Source: Serripes groenlandicus (Eukaryota > Mollusca > Bivalvia > Cardiida > Cardiidae). Taken from it: a DNA stretch of 64,000 bases. The notes beneath the pieces are model-generated. The model ran no database searches. It saw nothing but the letters and a program-made list of their open reading frames with translations, and had not been told where the DNA came from. The position numbers were made by a program, and so were the translations under genes. Below, in pieces: positions 12,061-23,059 of the stretch; the stretch's first letter is position 1; each line of letters starts with the position of its first letter. Where the stretch lies: positions 8,866,252 through 8,930,251 of the forward strand of contig JASEVX010000005.1 in assembly GCA_031761405.1 (NCBI GenBank). Reading direction: 5' to 3'.

Positions 12061-12519
12061 AAGCAGTTGTTGATATGTCAAATTCCACTTCGGATGTTAA
12101 TGGAATGAACAGATTGATTAGTATTGAAGCACCCTATCCGTTGATCAGACGCCATTCTTCTTTAACCAAATTGGGAGTATATGTGCTTTTTGCAGTAAAC
12201 GGCTTTTAAGGCATTGTGGCATATGGAGAAATTACTCACAATGAGCAAATCCGCCTTTGATCACAAAGTTTTCAACTCCATTCAAAAACCATATTATTAT
12301 ACCTCGCGTGACTTTGTAATGTTAAATTGTCATATATTCATCATGGGCATATGTCTTGCTGTCTCATGCTAACAGTACGTGTTTTACCGGTAAACAGTAT
12401 ACTGTTAAATGGCACGCGCGTTAAATGTTGGTTATGCACGTGCATACCCATGTTCACATCCCCTACAAACGTACAGAATAAATTGAATAAACGTGTAATT
12501 TTGTTCGGTATAATAAAAT

Positions 12520-12632
12520 AAATATTGCATGGCTTCCAGTGTGACAGTACATATGGTCAACATTCCACTAGGGTAACAATATTTCCTCATGTTCACAATA
12601 TGTACTGTCACATTGGAAGCCATGCAATATTT
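12520..12632. mobile_element. MITE-like inverted-repeat element
   Basis: Two 35-bp arms (AAATATTGCATGGCTTCCAG ... GTGACAGTACATAT and its near-perfect complement at 12598-12632) enclose a 43-bp centre. Only a G/A difference is seen in the arms. No open frame is inside; it is most likely a miniature element. Confidence 0.75.
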
Positions 12633-12944
12633 ATATACTGTCATTTGGACTTCATTTCTTTGTAAATGGGCCAAAACGTTATTAACGTGGCGGGAATCAA
12701 TCATAAAGGTTTAATGCCTCAAATATAAATGTCGATCGACATCTAATCCGTCAAAATATCATAGATGAATCACGACATATCTTACCAATAAGTCTTTGGG
12801 CCCGTTAAATACAACCCTTCTCAATAACTTCTATTTTTTAATGTGTAGTAATTCTATTCTTAGTTTCAAAGGCTTAGCCAATCAAAAATGGCACTATTAC
12901 TTTGTGAATTTTAAGAAATAAAAAATTATCTTGAAAATCAATCT

Positions 12945-13033
12945 GGTTTTGAGCAATTTCTCATTTTGCCACAATGGTTTCAAAAGTCGTCTGATGCAGA
13001 GGCGTCAGAAGGCATCTGCATGTGGGAAAGGAT
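12945..13033 (+). repeat. Long-palindrome repeat family, right arm
   Basis: GAGCAATTTCTCATTTTGCC, ACAATGGTTTCAAAAGTCGT, CTGATGCAGAGGCGTCAGAA, then ATGTGGGAAAGG. It lies immediately upstream of the acceptor of the next GPCR exon (13058). Confidence 0.7.
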
Positions 13034-13057
13034 TAATTGGTATCTCTTTTATTACAG

Positions 13058-13152
13058 ATTAACTTTTCTTTCTTTGTGAACATCGTTCGTGTGTTATGTT
13101 TACGTATGAAGACCCAACACCGGCACACTAAAGGGGCGAATCGACAAATCAG
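13058..13152 (+). CDS. Class B (secretin-family) GPCR, exon covering TM5 and intracellular loop 3
   Basis: The acceptor is TCTTTTATTACAG and the donor GTATGT. The exon is 95 nt, phase 0 in and phase 2 out. It reads INFSFFVNIVRVLCLRMKTQ then HRHTKGANRQIR. N-F-x-x-F-V-N-I-V-R is the class B TM5 motif, followed by the basic ICL3 used for G-protein coupling. The boundaries coincide with those of the PTH-receptor-type TM5 exon. Its upstream phase (0) does not fit the phase-1 end of the 2476-2632 exon, so at least one exon (TM4-ECL2) lies between or has been lost. Downstream TM6-TM7 exons were not recognised in the window. Confidence 0.78.
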
Positions 13153-13252
13153 GTATGTTGTTTATTATGTATTTGTGCTGCTTGTCTTCGCAATTCAAGT
13201 CTTGTGGGTTACAGCCCCCGTCTGTTTGTTTGTACATTGGACACACGATAAA

Positions 13253-13330
13253 TCGATTGATTGATTGTTTGGTGTTTTACGCCGCTTTCAACTATTGCTC
13301 AGTTATAACAATGCGTTTCATGGGTAAGTT
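13253..13330 (-). repeat. SINE family A, 3' end, minus strand
   Basis: Read on the minus strand: GGTAACTTACCCATGAAACG, CATTGTTATAACTGAGCAAT, AGTTGAAAGCGGCGTAAAAC, then the tail CAATCAATCAATC. It is continuous with the 71-bp minisatellite that follows, whose unit is the next SINE segment. Confidence 0.8.
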
Positions 13331-13825
13331 ACCAATACTACTTGTCCATTCATCCAGACACCAGCCAGTCAGTCGTAATGCTATCCCCGCAACCCTTAGT
13401 TACCAATACTACTTGTCCATTCATCCAGACACCAGCCAGTCAGTCGTAATGTTATCCCCGCAACCCTTAGTTACCAATACTACTTGTCCATTCATCCAGA
13501 CACCAGCCAGTCAGTCGTAATGTTATCCCCGCAACCCTTAGTTACCAATACTACTGGTCCATTTATCCAGACACCATTCAGTCAGTCGTAATGCTATCCC
13601 CGCAACCATTAGTTACCAATACTACTTGTCCATTCATCCAGACACCATTCAGTCAGTCGTAATGTTATCCCCGCAACCCTTAGTTACCAATACTACTGGT
13701 CCATTTATCCAGACACCATTCAGTCAGTCGTAATGCTATCCCCGCAACCCTTAGTTACCAATACTACTTGTCCATTCATCCAGACACCATTCAGTCAGTC
13801 GTAATGCTATCCCCGCAACCCTTAG
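13326..13825. repeat. Minisatellite, 71-bp unit, about 7 copies, SINE-derived
   Basis: Unit AGTTACCAATACTACTTGTC, CATTCATCCAGACACCAGCC, AGTCAGTCGTAATGCTATCC, CCGCAACCCTT. Its complement (ATAGCATTACGACTGACTGG ... GGTGTCTGGATGAATGGACA, AGTAGTATTGGTAACT) lines up block by block with the middle of the SINE copy at 24365-24450. Confidence 0.92.
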
Positions 13826-13932
13826 CGACAAAGAGGGCAGTTATTACTGTCATTTGTAAATCGAACATGATTATAAAAGATCTTTAAACTGAAATCAATT
13901 CCTGAAATGGATGTCTTTTGACAACAGCGTAA

Positions 13933-16900
13933 CACCAGTTTTGTTTGCTCAAACAGGTAATCGGATCAAAATGTACTACTAAGCTAAAGATAGTTAAATG
14001 TAACACAAATCGAGGCTTACCTAGAATACGTCTATAACTCGAACACATATATAACTCGCAAACATCTAAAAGCTCGAATACATTCATAACTCGAATACAT
14101 CTATAATTCGAATACATTTACAACTCGAATATATATATAACTCGAACACATGTATTACTCGAATACAGCTGAAACTCGAATACATTTATAACTCGATCAC
14201 ATCTATAACTCGAACACATATATACTTGGAACACATCTATAACTCGAATAAATCTATAACTCGAACACATCTATAACTCAAATACATCTACACCTCGAAC
14301 ACATATATAACTCGAACATATCTATAACTCGAATACATCTGAAACTCGAATACAACTATAACTCGAATACATCTATAACTGGAACACATGTATAACTCGA
14401 ATACATCTAAAACTCGAAAACATCTATAACTTGATCACATCTATAACTCAAACACATATATAACTCGAACATATATATACCTGGAACACATCTATAACTG
14501 GAATACATCTATACTCGAACACATCTATAGTTCGAAACAAATATACCTCAAACAAATTAATAACTCGAATATATCTATAACTAGAATACATATATAACTC
14601 GAACCACATATATAACTCGAATACATCGATAACTCGAACACATGTATAACTCGAATTCATCTATAACTCGAACACATATATAACTCGAATACATCTATAA
14701 ATCGAATACATCTACAACTCGAATACATATATAACTCCAATACATCTACAACATCGAATACATCTACACCAGTTTTGTTTGCTCAAACGGGTAATCGGAT
14801 CAAAATGTACTACTAAGCTAAAGATAATTAAATTTAACACAAATCGAGGCCTACATAGAATACGTCTATAACTCGAACACATATATATCTTGAAAACATC
14901 TATAACTCGAATACATTTATAACTCGAATACATCTATAATTCGAATACATTTATAACTCGAATACATCCATACTTGGAACACACCTATAACTTGAATACA
15001 TATATAACTCGAATACATCTACACCTCAAACACATATATACATCAAACACATATATAACTCGAACCACATATATAACTCGAATACATCGATAACTCGAAC
15101 ACATGTATAACTCGAATTCATCTATAACTCGAACACATATATAACTCGAATACATCTATAAATCGAATACATCTACAACTCGAATACATATATAACTCCA
15201 ATACATCTACAACATCGAATACATCTACAAATCGAACACATATATATCTCGAATACATATATAACTCGAATACATCTATAATTCGAACACATCTATAACT
15301 CGAATACATCTATAACTCGAATACATATATAACTCGAACACATCTATAACTCGAATACATCTGAAACTTGAATACAATTATACATCAAACACATATATAC
15401 CTCGAATACATCTACAAATCGAATACATATATAACTCGAATACATCTATAACTCGAATACATCTATAACTCGAATACATCTATAATTCGAATACATATAT
15501 AACTCGAATACATCTATAACTCGAATACATATATAACTCGAACACATCTATAACTCGAATACATCTGAAACTTGAATACAATTATAACTCGAATAAAGTA
15601 ATAACTCGAAAACATGTATAACTCGAATACATCTAAAACTCGAAAACATCTATAACTCGATCACATCTATAAGTCGAACACATATATAACTCGAATCCAT
15701 CTACAACTCGAATACATCTACAACTCGAATACATATATAACTCGAACACATCTATAACTCGAACACATCTATATCTTGATTACATCTATAACTCGAACAC
15801 ATCTATAACTCGAATACATCTACAAATCGAATACATCTACAACTCGAATACATCTATAACTCGAATACATCTACAACATCGAATACATCTACACCAGTTT
15901 TGTTTGCTCACACGGGTAATCGGATCAAAATGTACTACTAAGCTAAAGATAGTTAAATTTAACACAAATCGAGGCCTACCTAGAATACGTCTATAACTCG
16001 AACCCATATATGTCTCGAAAACATCTATAACTCGAATACATTTATACCTCGAATACATATATAATTCGAATACATTTATAACTCGAATACATCTATAACT
16101 CGAATACATCTATAACTCAAACACATCTATAACTCGAATACATTTATAACTCGAACACATGTATTACTCGAAAACATCTAAAACTCGAACATATTTATAA
16201 CTCGATCACATCTATAACTCGAACACATCTATAACTCGAATACATCTACACCTCGAACACATATATACATCGAACACATATATACCTCGAATACATCTAC
16301 AAATCGAACGCATCCATATCTCAAATACATCGACAACTCGAATGCATATATAACTCGAACACATCTATAACTCGAATACATCTATAACTCGAATACATAT
16401 ATAACTCGAACACATGTATAACTCGAACACATATATAACTCGAATACATCTAAAACTCGAAAACATCTCTAACTCGATCACATCTATAAGTCGAACACAT
16501 ATATAACTCAAACATGTATATATCTCGAACATATTTATAACTCGAATACATCTATACTCGAACACATATATAATTTTAAACAAATATACCTCTAACTCGA
16601 ATACATATATAACTAGAACACATCTATAACTCGAACACATTTATAACTCGAATACATATATAACTCGAATACATCGATAACTCGAACACATTTATAACTC
16701 GAATACATATATAGCTTGAACGCATATAACTCGAATACATCTACAACTCGAATACATCTACAACTCGAATACATCTATAACTCGAACACATCTATAATTC
16801 AAATGCATCTATAAATCGAATACATCTATAACTCAAACACATCTGTAACTCGAATACATATATACTTCGAATATATCTATAACTCGAATACATCTATAGC

Positions 16901-17165
16901 TCGAATACATATATAACTCGAATAAATCTATAACTCGAATACATATATAACTCGAATACATATATAACTCAAACACATATATACCTCGAACACTTCTTTG
17001 ACTCGAACACATCTATACCTCAAATACATATATAACTCGAATACATATATAACTCGAATACATATATAATTCGAATACATATATAACTCAAATACATCAA
17101 TAATTCGAATATATATATAACTCGAATACATATATAACTCGAACACATCTATTACTCGATTAAAT
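13933..17165. repeat. 17-bp satellite array with interspersed 95-100-bp blocks
   Basis: The basic unit is ATCTATAACTCGAATAC, with AACTCGAACAC and ATATATAACTCG variants, over about 3.1 kb. Three copies of a non-satellite block (13933-14029, 14768-14865, 15893-15989; CCAGTTTTGTTTGCTCAAAC, GGTAATCGGATCAAAATGTA, AACACAAATCGAGGC) punctuate it. A longer duplication is also visible: about 14596-14770 and 15054-15228 share the same order of variant units. The array appears to have grown by amplification of composite units. Confidence 0.93.
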
Positions 17166-17199
17166 TGATTTTTCACTTTCAACTTCGAGTTATCACGAT

Positions 17200-17410
17200 T
17201 GCAACGCCACACATTAATTTTAGTTTAAACTGATTTACTTTACATCGATTGCGAAACAAGTAATCGAGCTCTATGTCTGCTTTTCTGAGACTTAATCAGT
17301 ACGCGCGCCGTTTGTGTTGAGAAATCCCAAGGGCATAACCCGCTTATTATAGGATTCGAACCCGGGACATCTGGTACGAGAGGCCGACGCAATAACACTG
17401 CACCAACGCT
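17200..17410 (-). repeat. tRNA-derived SINE (family B), minus strand
   Basis: On the minus strand, box A TGGTGCAGTG (17405-17396) and a perfect box B GGTTCGAATCC (17362-17352) are followed by the body: GGGATTTCTCAACACAAACG, GCGCGCGTACTGATTAAGTC, TTGTTTCGCAATCGATGTAA. The body recurs without the head at 27790-27960 and 1-45. Confidence 0.72.
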
Positions 17411-18229
17411 AATTATAGTTACAGTTACTTAGTATCGTCTTGCGATACATGTGTCCCTTCGAACACTCTTGCTTTATCTTGGACTCTTGTATCGTTATGA
17501 TCAGTGATTTGTTTTTAAAGAGAGGACTTAACTTCGCGGTATTCCGACCTGCGCCTGTCTTGGAAGGGTGACACATATGGATCACATATCGCCTATCCGT
17601 CTGAATGGTTGTCTTTTCATCTGTCCGTCTACCTCTACAGATGCCCGTCACTTAACGATATATTGATAGACAACACATGCTTTTCCTCAAACAATCTGGA
17701 TGTTTTTAGGAAGTAAAGTCGATATATATAAACCTGAAGTAACCGTATATCGGCTAAGAGGCAATTACATTAGTATAATATACTGTTTTAGGAAGGTTTA
17801 GAAGCAAAAATGGTTTTAACTTAGAATATAAATGTAAAAGATATCCAATGCAAAGCGTCCGCTAGACATAAATATATCACGAAACTCATTTCAAAACTTA
17901 CTTTCAAAGCAGATCTTGGCGTAACGACTTTTCACTAGCAGTCGTGGTTTTAACCTATTAATCGTTCCCCGAGGCAAATTATTTTCGACGCCACTGCTGC
18001 AAACGCATTTGAAAACATCTTTAGAAAAGTAGAATGTGCTCACCATGAGTAATTAAATGTTTTTCCGAAAATGTTTTTAATTTTGGATCAAAAATGTATT
18101 TCAAACAAGCAAATTCATGAAATTTATATCCCCCGCTTGCAGGAAATATTGTAGGAAAATGTTGAGGTTAGGTTTAAACATGTCAGTAGTCTTTTTATTG
18201 AACATGTATTACAGGGTAAATTAAACGAA
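17411..18229. other. No gene seen
   Basis: AT-rich sequence. A decayed palindrome-family copy lies at about 17990-18075 (CTGCTGCAAACGCATTTGAA ... GTGCTCACCATGAGTAATTA). An 80-codon minus frame (17409-17651) has no recognisable motif. Confidence 0.4.
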
Positions 18230-19377
18230 CTTGGCCTAGGTTGTTACCAAGTTTGTGGCAGTTATTGCACGGAAACAGCAAGAAACGACTTTTTTTGTTA
18301 ATTAAGGGACCAAAACTCCACCGAAAGTGACGATCGAACTAGGCCTAGCACTTAAAAGCATTTAACCTTGTTACCAAGTTTGAAAAAAAACGGTTCACAT
18401 TTGTGGCAGTTATTGCACGGAAACAGCAAGAAACGACATTTTTTGTTAAATAAGGGGCCATAACTCCACCGAAAATGACGATCGAACTTGGCCTAGCCCT
18501 TAAGGCATTTAACCTTGTAAACAAGTTTGAAAACAATAATTCACATTTGTGGCAGTAATTGCACGGAAACAGCAAGAAACAACATTTTTTTGTTGAATAA
18601 GGGTCCATAACTCCACCGAATAAAGTCCCCCGAAAGTGACGATCAAACTTGGCCTAGCCCTTAAGGCATTTAACCTTGTTACCAAGTTTGAAAAAAACAG
18701 GTTCACATTTGTGGCAGTTATTGCACGGAAACAGCAAGAAACGACTTTTATTGTTACATAAAGGGCCATAACTCCACCAAATAAAGTCCGCCGAAAGTGA
18801 CGATCAAACTTGGCCTAGCCCTTAAGGCATTTAACCTTGTTACTAAGTTTGAAAGAAAACGGTTCACAATTGTGGCAGTTATTGCATGGAAACAGCAAGA
18901 AACGACATTTTTCGTAAATAAGGGGCCATAACTCCACCAAATATAGTCCGCCGAAAGTGACGATCGAACTTGGCCTAGCCCTTAAGGCATTTAACCTTGT
19001 TACCAAGTTTGAAAAAAAAAATTCACATTTGTGGCAGTTATTGCACGGAAACAGCATGAAACGACATTTTGTGTTAAATAAGGGGTCATAACTCCACTAA
19101 ATAAAGTCCGCCGAAAGTGACGATCGAACTTGGCCTAGCCCTTAAGGCATTTAACCTTGTTACCAAGTTTGAAAAAAAAATATTCACATTTGTGGCAGTT
19201 ATGGCACGGAAACAGCATGAAACGACATTTTGTGTTAAATAAGGGGCCATAACTCCACTAAATAAAGTCCGCCGAAAGTGACGATCGAACTTGGCCTAGC
19301 CCTTAAGGCATTTAACCTTGTTACCAAATTTGAAAAAAAACGGTTCACATTTGTGGCAGTTATTGCACGGAAACGAA
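18230..19377. repeat. Tandem repeat, about 160-bp unit, 7-8 copies
   Basis: The unit includes CTTGGCCTAGCCCTTAAGGC, ATTTAACCTTGTTACCAAGT, GGTTCACATTTGTGGCAGTT, ATTGCACGGAAACAGCAAGA, AACGACATTTTTTGTTAAAT, AAGGGGCCATAACTCCACC and GAAAGTGACGATCGAA. TAAGGCATTT recurs every 160-161 bp from 18501 to 19304; the first interval (from about 18354) is 147 bp because the leading copy lacks one block (AATAAAGTCCGCC). Confidence 0.92.
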
Positions 19378-19380
19378 GTG

Positions 19381-19381
19381 T

Positions 19382-19449
<68 letters not shown>

Positions 19450-19495
19450 TACAGACAGACGGACAGACGGACGGACAGACAGACGGACAAACCGA
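19381..19495. repeat. (ACAG)n microsatellite
   Basis: A tract of GACA/CAGA about 67 bp pure, then interrupted by GGAC variants up to about 19490. It ends the 160-bp array in the middle of a unit, followed by a C-run/T-run (19504-19518). Confidence 0.97.
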
Positions 19496-19609
19496 AATTA
19501 ATAACCCCCCTTTTTTTCTTCGAAAAAGCGGGGGATAATTATACAGATGTTAAATTCCCTATCGGTTTTCAAAATGGATGACTTCCTGAAATGCATTGTA
19601 TTCTGAAAC

Positions 19610-19750
19610 CGTCACCGTGGCGTAGCGTTTGAGAGCGGCAGACAAGTACTGGATCACCGATAGTGTCATCCTTAATTTTCTAAAATTGAACTTGTCGATC
19701 AAAGTAGCGGGGATATTATTACAACTGATGCATCAGTGGTCACATGTGCC
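19610..19750 (+). repeat. SINE family A-like 5' region, interrupted
   Basis: CACCGTGGCGTAGCGTTTGA and GTACTGGATCACCGATAGTG resemble a decayed tRNA-like head; ACTTGTCGATCAAAG, and CTGATGCATCAGTGGTCACA lead up to the hairpin element. After the hairpin the SINE-like sequence resumes as the 33-bp array, so the hairpin appears to be inserted in this copy. Confidence 0.35.
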
Positions 19751-19832
19751 GGTCTCATTTAAAATCTAAAAATAGCATTTGACTACAGGTGAAATATATA
19801 GTCAAATGCTATTTTTAGATTTAAAACCAGAC
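19751..19832. mobile_element. Hairpin (foldback) element, family H1, copy 2
   Basis: Arms of about 34 bp (GTCTCATTTAAAATCTAAAA ATAGCATTTGACTA and complement at 19798-19831, about four mismatches) around a 12-bp loop. It has the same arm sequence as 10843-10914, but here the pairing extends through AATAGCATTTGACT. Confidence 0.78.
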
Positions 19833-19839
19833 TACCGAT

Positions 19840-20735
19840 AGTACTGGTAAGTTGTCCAGAAAACGCCGGGATAGTACTGGTAAGTTGTCCGGGAAACACC
19901 GGGATATTTCTGGTAAGTTGTCCAGGAAACGCCGGGATAGTACTGGTAAGTTGTCCAGAAAACGCCGGGATAGTACTGGTAAGTTGTCCGGGAAACGCCG
20001 GGATATTACTGGTAAGTTGTCCAGGAAACGCCGGGATAGTACTGGTAAGTTGTCCAGGAAAGACCTGGATTAAACTGGCAAGTTGTCCAGGAAACGCCGG
20101 GATAGTACTGGTAAGTTGTCCGGGAAACGCCGGGATATTACTGGTAAGTTGTCCAGGAAACGCCGGGATAGTACTGGTAAGTTGTCCAGGAAACACCGGG
20201 ATACTACTAGCAATTGTCCGGGAAATGCCGTGATAGTACTGGTAAGTTGTCCGGGAAACACCGGGATAGTAGTGGTAAGTTGTCCGGGAAACACCGAGAT
20301 AGTACTGGTAAGTTGTCCTGGAAACACCTTGATAGTACTAGTAAGTTGTCCGGGAAACACCGGGATAGTGCTTGTAAGTTGTCCGGGAAAACCGGGATAG
20401 TATTGGTAAGTTGTCCGGGAAACACCGGGATAGTACTGGTAAGTTGTCCGGGAAACACCGGGATAGTAGTGGTATGTTGTCCGGGAAACACCGAGATAGT
20501 ACTGGTAAGTTGTCCGGGAAAAACCAAGATAGTACTGGTAAGTTGTCCGGGAAACACCGGGATAGTGCTTGTAAGTTGTCCGGGAAAAAACGGGATATAT
20601 AGTATTGGTAAGTTGTCCGAGAAACACCGGGATAGTACTGGTAAGTTGTCCGGGAAACACCGGGATAGTGCTGGTAAGTTTTTCGGGAAACACCGGGATA
20701 TTGCTAGTAAGTTGTCCGGGAAACACCGTTGAGAG
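19840..20735. repeat. Minisatellite, 33-bp unit, about 27 copies, SINE-derived
   Basis: Unit GTACTGGTAAGTTGTCCGGG, AAACACCGGGATA, with GGAAACGCCGGGATA in the left third. Because 33 is a multiple of three, several frames stay open on both strands (TGKLSGKHRDS-like and PGQLTSTIPVF-like); these are not evidence of a gene. The unit matches SINE A at 32660-32700 (AGTACTAGTAATGTAACCAG, GAAACGCCATAATA) and 24430-24475. Confidence 0.93.
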
Positions 20736-21293
20736 AGGTGTAAAAACATGTTATGATAGAACATCGAGGACAAAAAACACACGACCGTGATCTCCGACAA
20801 TAATGAAACACCCTTACTTCCGGCGAGAAATCAAACCGAGACAAACAACCATTCGAAGAAGCGTCTAACTGATTCAGATGACCTCAATCAAGTGTATCCC
20901 ATAAACTAAAAGTGGAAACGGAAGTTGATTATTTTTCAAGCCAGACATAATTAAATTTTATGTCAGATACTGATGGTAGGTCAAAGGGAAGTCATTCACT
21001 TTACATATACTAATATGGAACGCCTCAACTGTCTTATAAGCGCTCAACTGTCTTATAATGACGATTATTATTATATTGTGTGGGGTTTCGCAATCAGATT
21101 GGGAGGAACCAACATTACTATTCTAAAGAAAAATTCTGTAATATGTTTGAAAAAACAAAAACCTTTATGAATCAATAAAGTGTATTAACTTATTTAAGAA
21201 ACAATAAGATACAACATACGTATGTCTTCTATCGTTATTGCACGATTTTAGACACATTCAATTTGTATTTCATAACTGTTCCCTAATTTCTTT
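20736..21293. other. No gene seen
   Basis: AT-rich. A 65-codon frame (20973-21170) is without recognisable motif. Confidence 0.4.
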
Positions 21294-22090
21294 AGTATGT
21301 TGTATTGTATTATACGCTGTATATATCAATGTATACGAGGTACATATTTCAGTTGACATGGTACTTTGTTCATGATATGCAGTGCATTTTCTATAACATA
21401 TGATGGTTTTTTAACAATATGCAGTGCAAAATTATTTAAATGCAGTAGAATAACCATTCATATGCAATACAAACAACAGTATATGCAGTCAGTGTGTAGA
21501 TAAATGCTGTGCTGTTTTGATTATATGCAGTAGTTTTAGCTTTATATGCGGTGCATTTTCATTGTGGATGGTAATACGTTCCGGCATTCTTCGGTGATTT
21601 ACGGGAAATACCGAGTCTAGACCATTTTAAAACAATCTATAATATAAGTATACACATTTTTAGAATATACGAGGTGCAGAATGCCGTCGATGCAGACGCA
21701 CTTTGTTATCATTGTGGCAAAAGAACAAATTGCTCATCTTGAGAATTTTTTCATTTGCCACAATGAGTTCCAAGTATGACAGATAGATCGCCGAACAATC
21801 TATACATAGAAGTGTCACACTGAATACACGAGGAGCAGATTGACTGAAATATGCACTGAAATTAATACACTCACCCTGATATAATGTTGTCTGTATTGTA
21901 TTTGACGCTCTTTGAATACCATATAATGGTTATTCTACTGTATATATACTGCATATTATTAAGTAATCACCATATATAATAGAAAAGGCACTGCATATCA
22001 TGCAAAATGTTCCATGTCAAATGATACATGTACCTCGTATACATTAAAATATACTGCTTGTAATCAGGATATAATACAATACAACATATT
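21294..22090. mobile_element. Large foldback element, arms over 200 bp
   Basis: The left arm (21294 to about 21520: AGTATGTTGTATTGTATTAT, AATGTATACGAGGTACAT, CATGATATGCAGTGCATTTT, CAGTAGAATAACCATTCATA) is the complement of the right arm (about 21860-22090: TGGTTATTCTACTGTA, AAGGCACTGCATATCATGCA, ATGTACCTCGTATACATT, ATAATACAATACAACATATT), with about 20 percent differences. The centre (about 340 bp) holds a palindrome-family piece (21695-21790). No transposase frame is visible. Confidence 0.7.
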
Positions 22091-22239
22091 AAGACAGTAA
22101 ATGCGTTCCATACCATTGTATTCTTGCTTTATGATGAATATAAATGTGAACATTCTCTTTTAATTTCATAAATGCTCAATTTTGATAATAAGTATCTTTA
22201 AACTTGTTAAAATTACTTTGTATTTGTTGTTTATATACT

Positions 22240-22720
22240 CCCGTTCACTACCTATCTCCATCAACCTTTCAAATCTTGCTGAGGCATTACAGAGACTGAA
22301 TGGCATCACTTTCCAATAGTCGCTGTCTTGATACACAAAGAGTTTTGGATTTTTATTCCGGCATTACCTTTACTTGCCAATACCCTGAACTGATATCCAA
22401 GCAACAACACCGTTTTAAACCAGTTAGTTGGTCTAAATACCGTTTATTCTTGGGGGTGGATATGTATCCTTTATTGTTACATCGCTGAGCCGTCTGTAAT
22501 ATACCCAGAAACGTCTACTACTGACTTTTTTCTTCACCAAAACAATGCCACTTGCCCAGGGGTAGTTGACGGTTGTATGATTTGATTATGCAGCATTATG
22601 TTGATCTGGTTTTGAACTACATCTTGCAAGTGTACTTGGACGCGTTACATTGGCTGTGCTTTTCGACGAAGCATTGTCAGTTTATATATCGTGTTTGATA
22701 ATCCCCGTTTTCCCCAAATC
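22240..22720 (-). pseudogene. Ty3/gypsy reverse transcriptase relic
   Basis: Read on the minus strand with frame changes, pieces of an RT are recognisable: YPWASGIVLVKKK (about 22560), then RRFWVYYRRL, TIKDTYPPPR, and near 22310-22260 YWKVMPFSLCNASARFERLM, corresponding to the MPFGLCNAPATFQRLM block. The catalytic YxDD part is not seen. Several stops and frameshifts show that it is dead. It is an isolated fragment; LTRs were not recognised. Confidence 0.72.
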
Positions 22721-23059
22721 ATGCTTAGAGTTAGAAACGTAGGTTTCAACTTTTCTTACAAGTCTCGCGATCTGCCATTTCTGTAATTTCTCTTAAATGT
22801 TCCGTCAATAGTTTTGGTGGTTTTGGCTTTGTATCATCTATTGTTAGTGTAGAGGTAGAGTGATCCCTTATCTGGCGTTTGGGGATCTTTTCCTGGCCTG
22901 ATCATATCAGACTTTAATCAAAGCGCTGATAGCACTATGCACGAAAGACCTTCATTGATTTTGACGATTTAACTGTGAAAATCAGAATTATTGTAATTAA
23001 AAGACCTGTCTGAGGTTCAACACTAAAGATACAAATGAATGATGCGATATGCCGCGATC

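Noticed and set aside
17350..17408. Functional tRNA gene
   Set aside because: Boxes A and B are present but no cloverleaf can be completed; a SINE body is attached.
20070..20726. 218-codon open frame on the minus strand
   Set aside because: It is the 33-bp minisatellite read through; other frames and the other strand are open equally.
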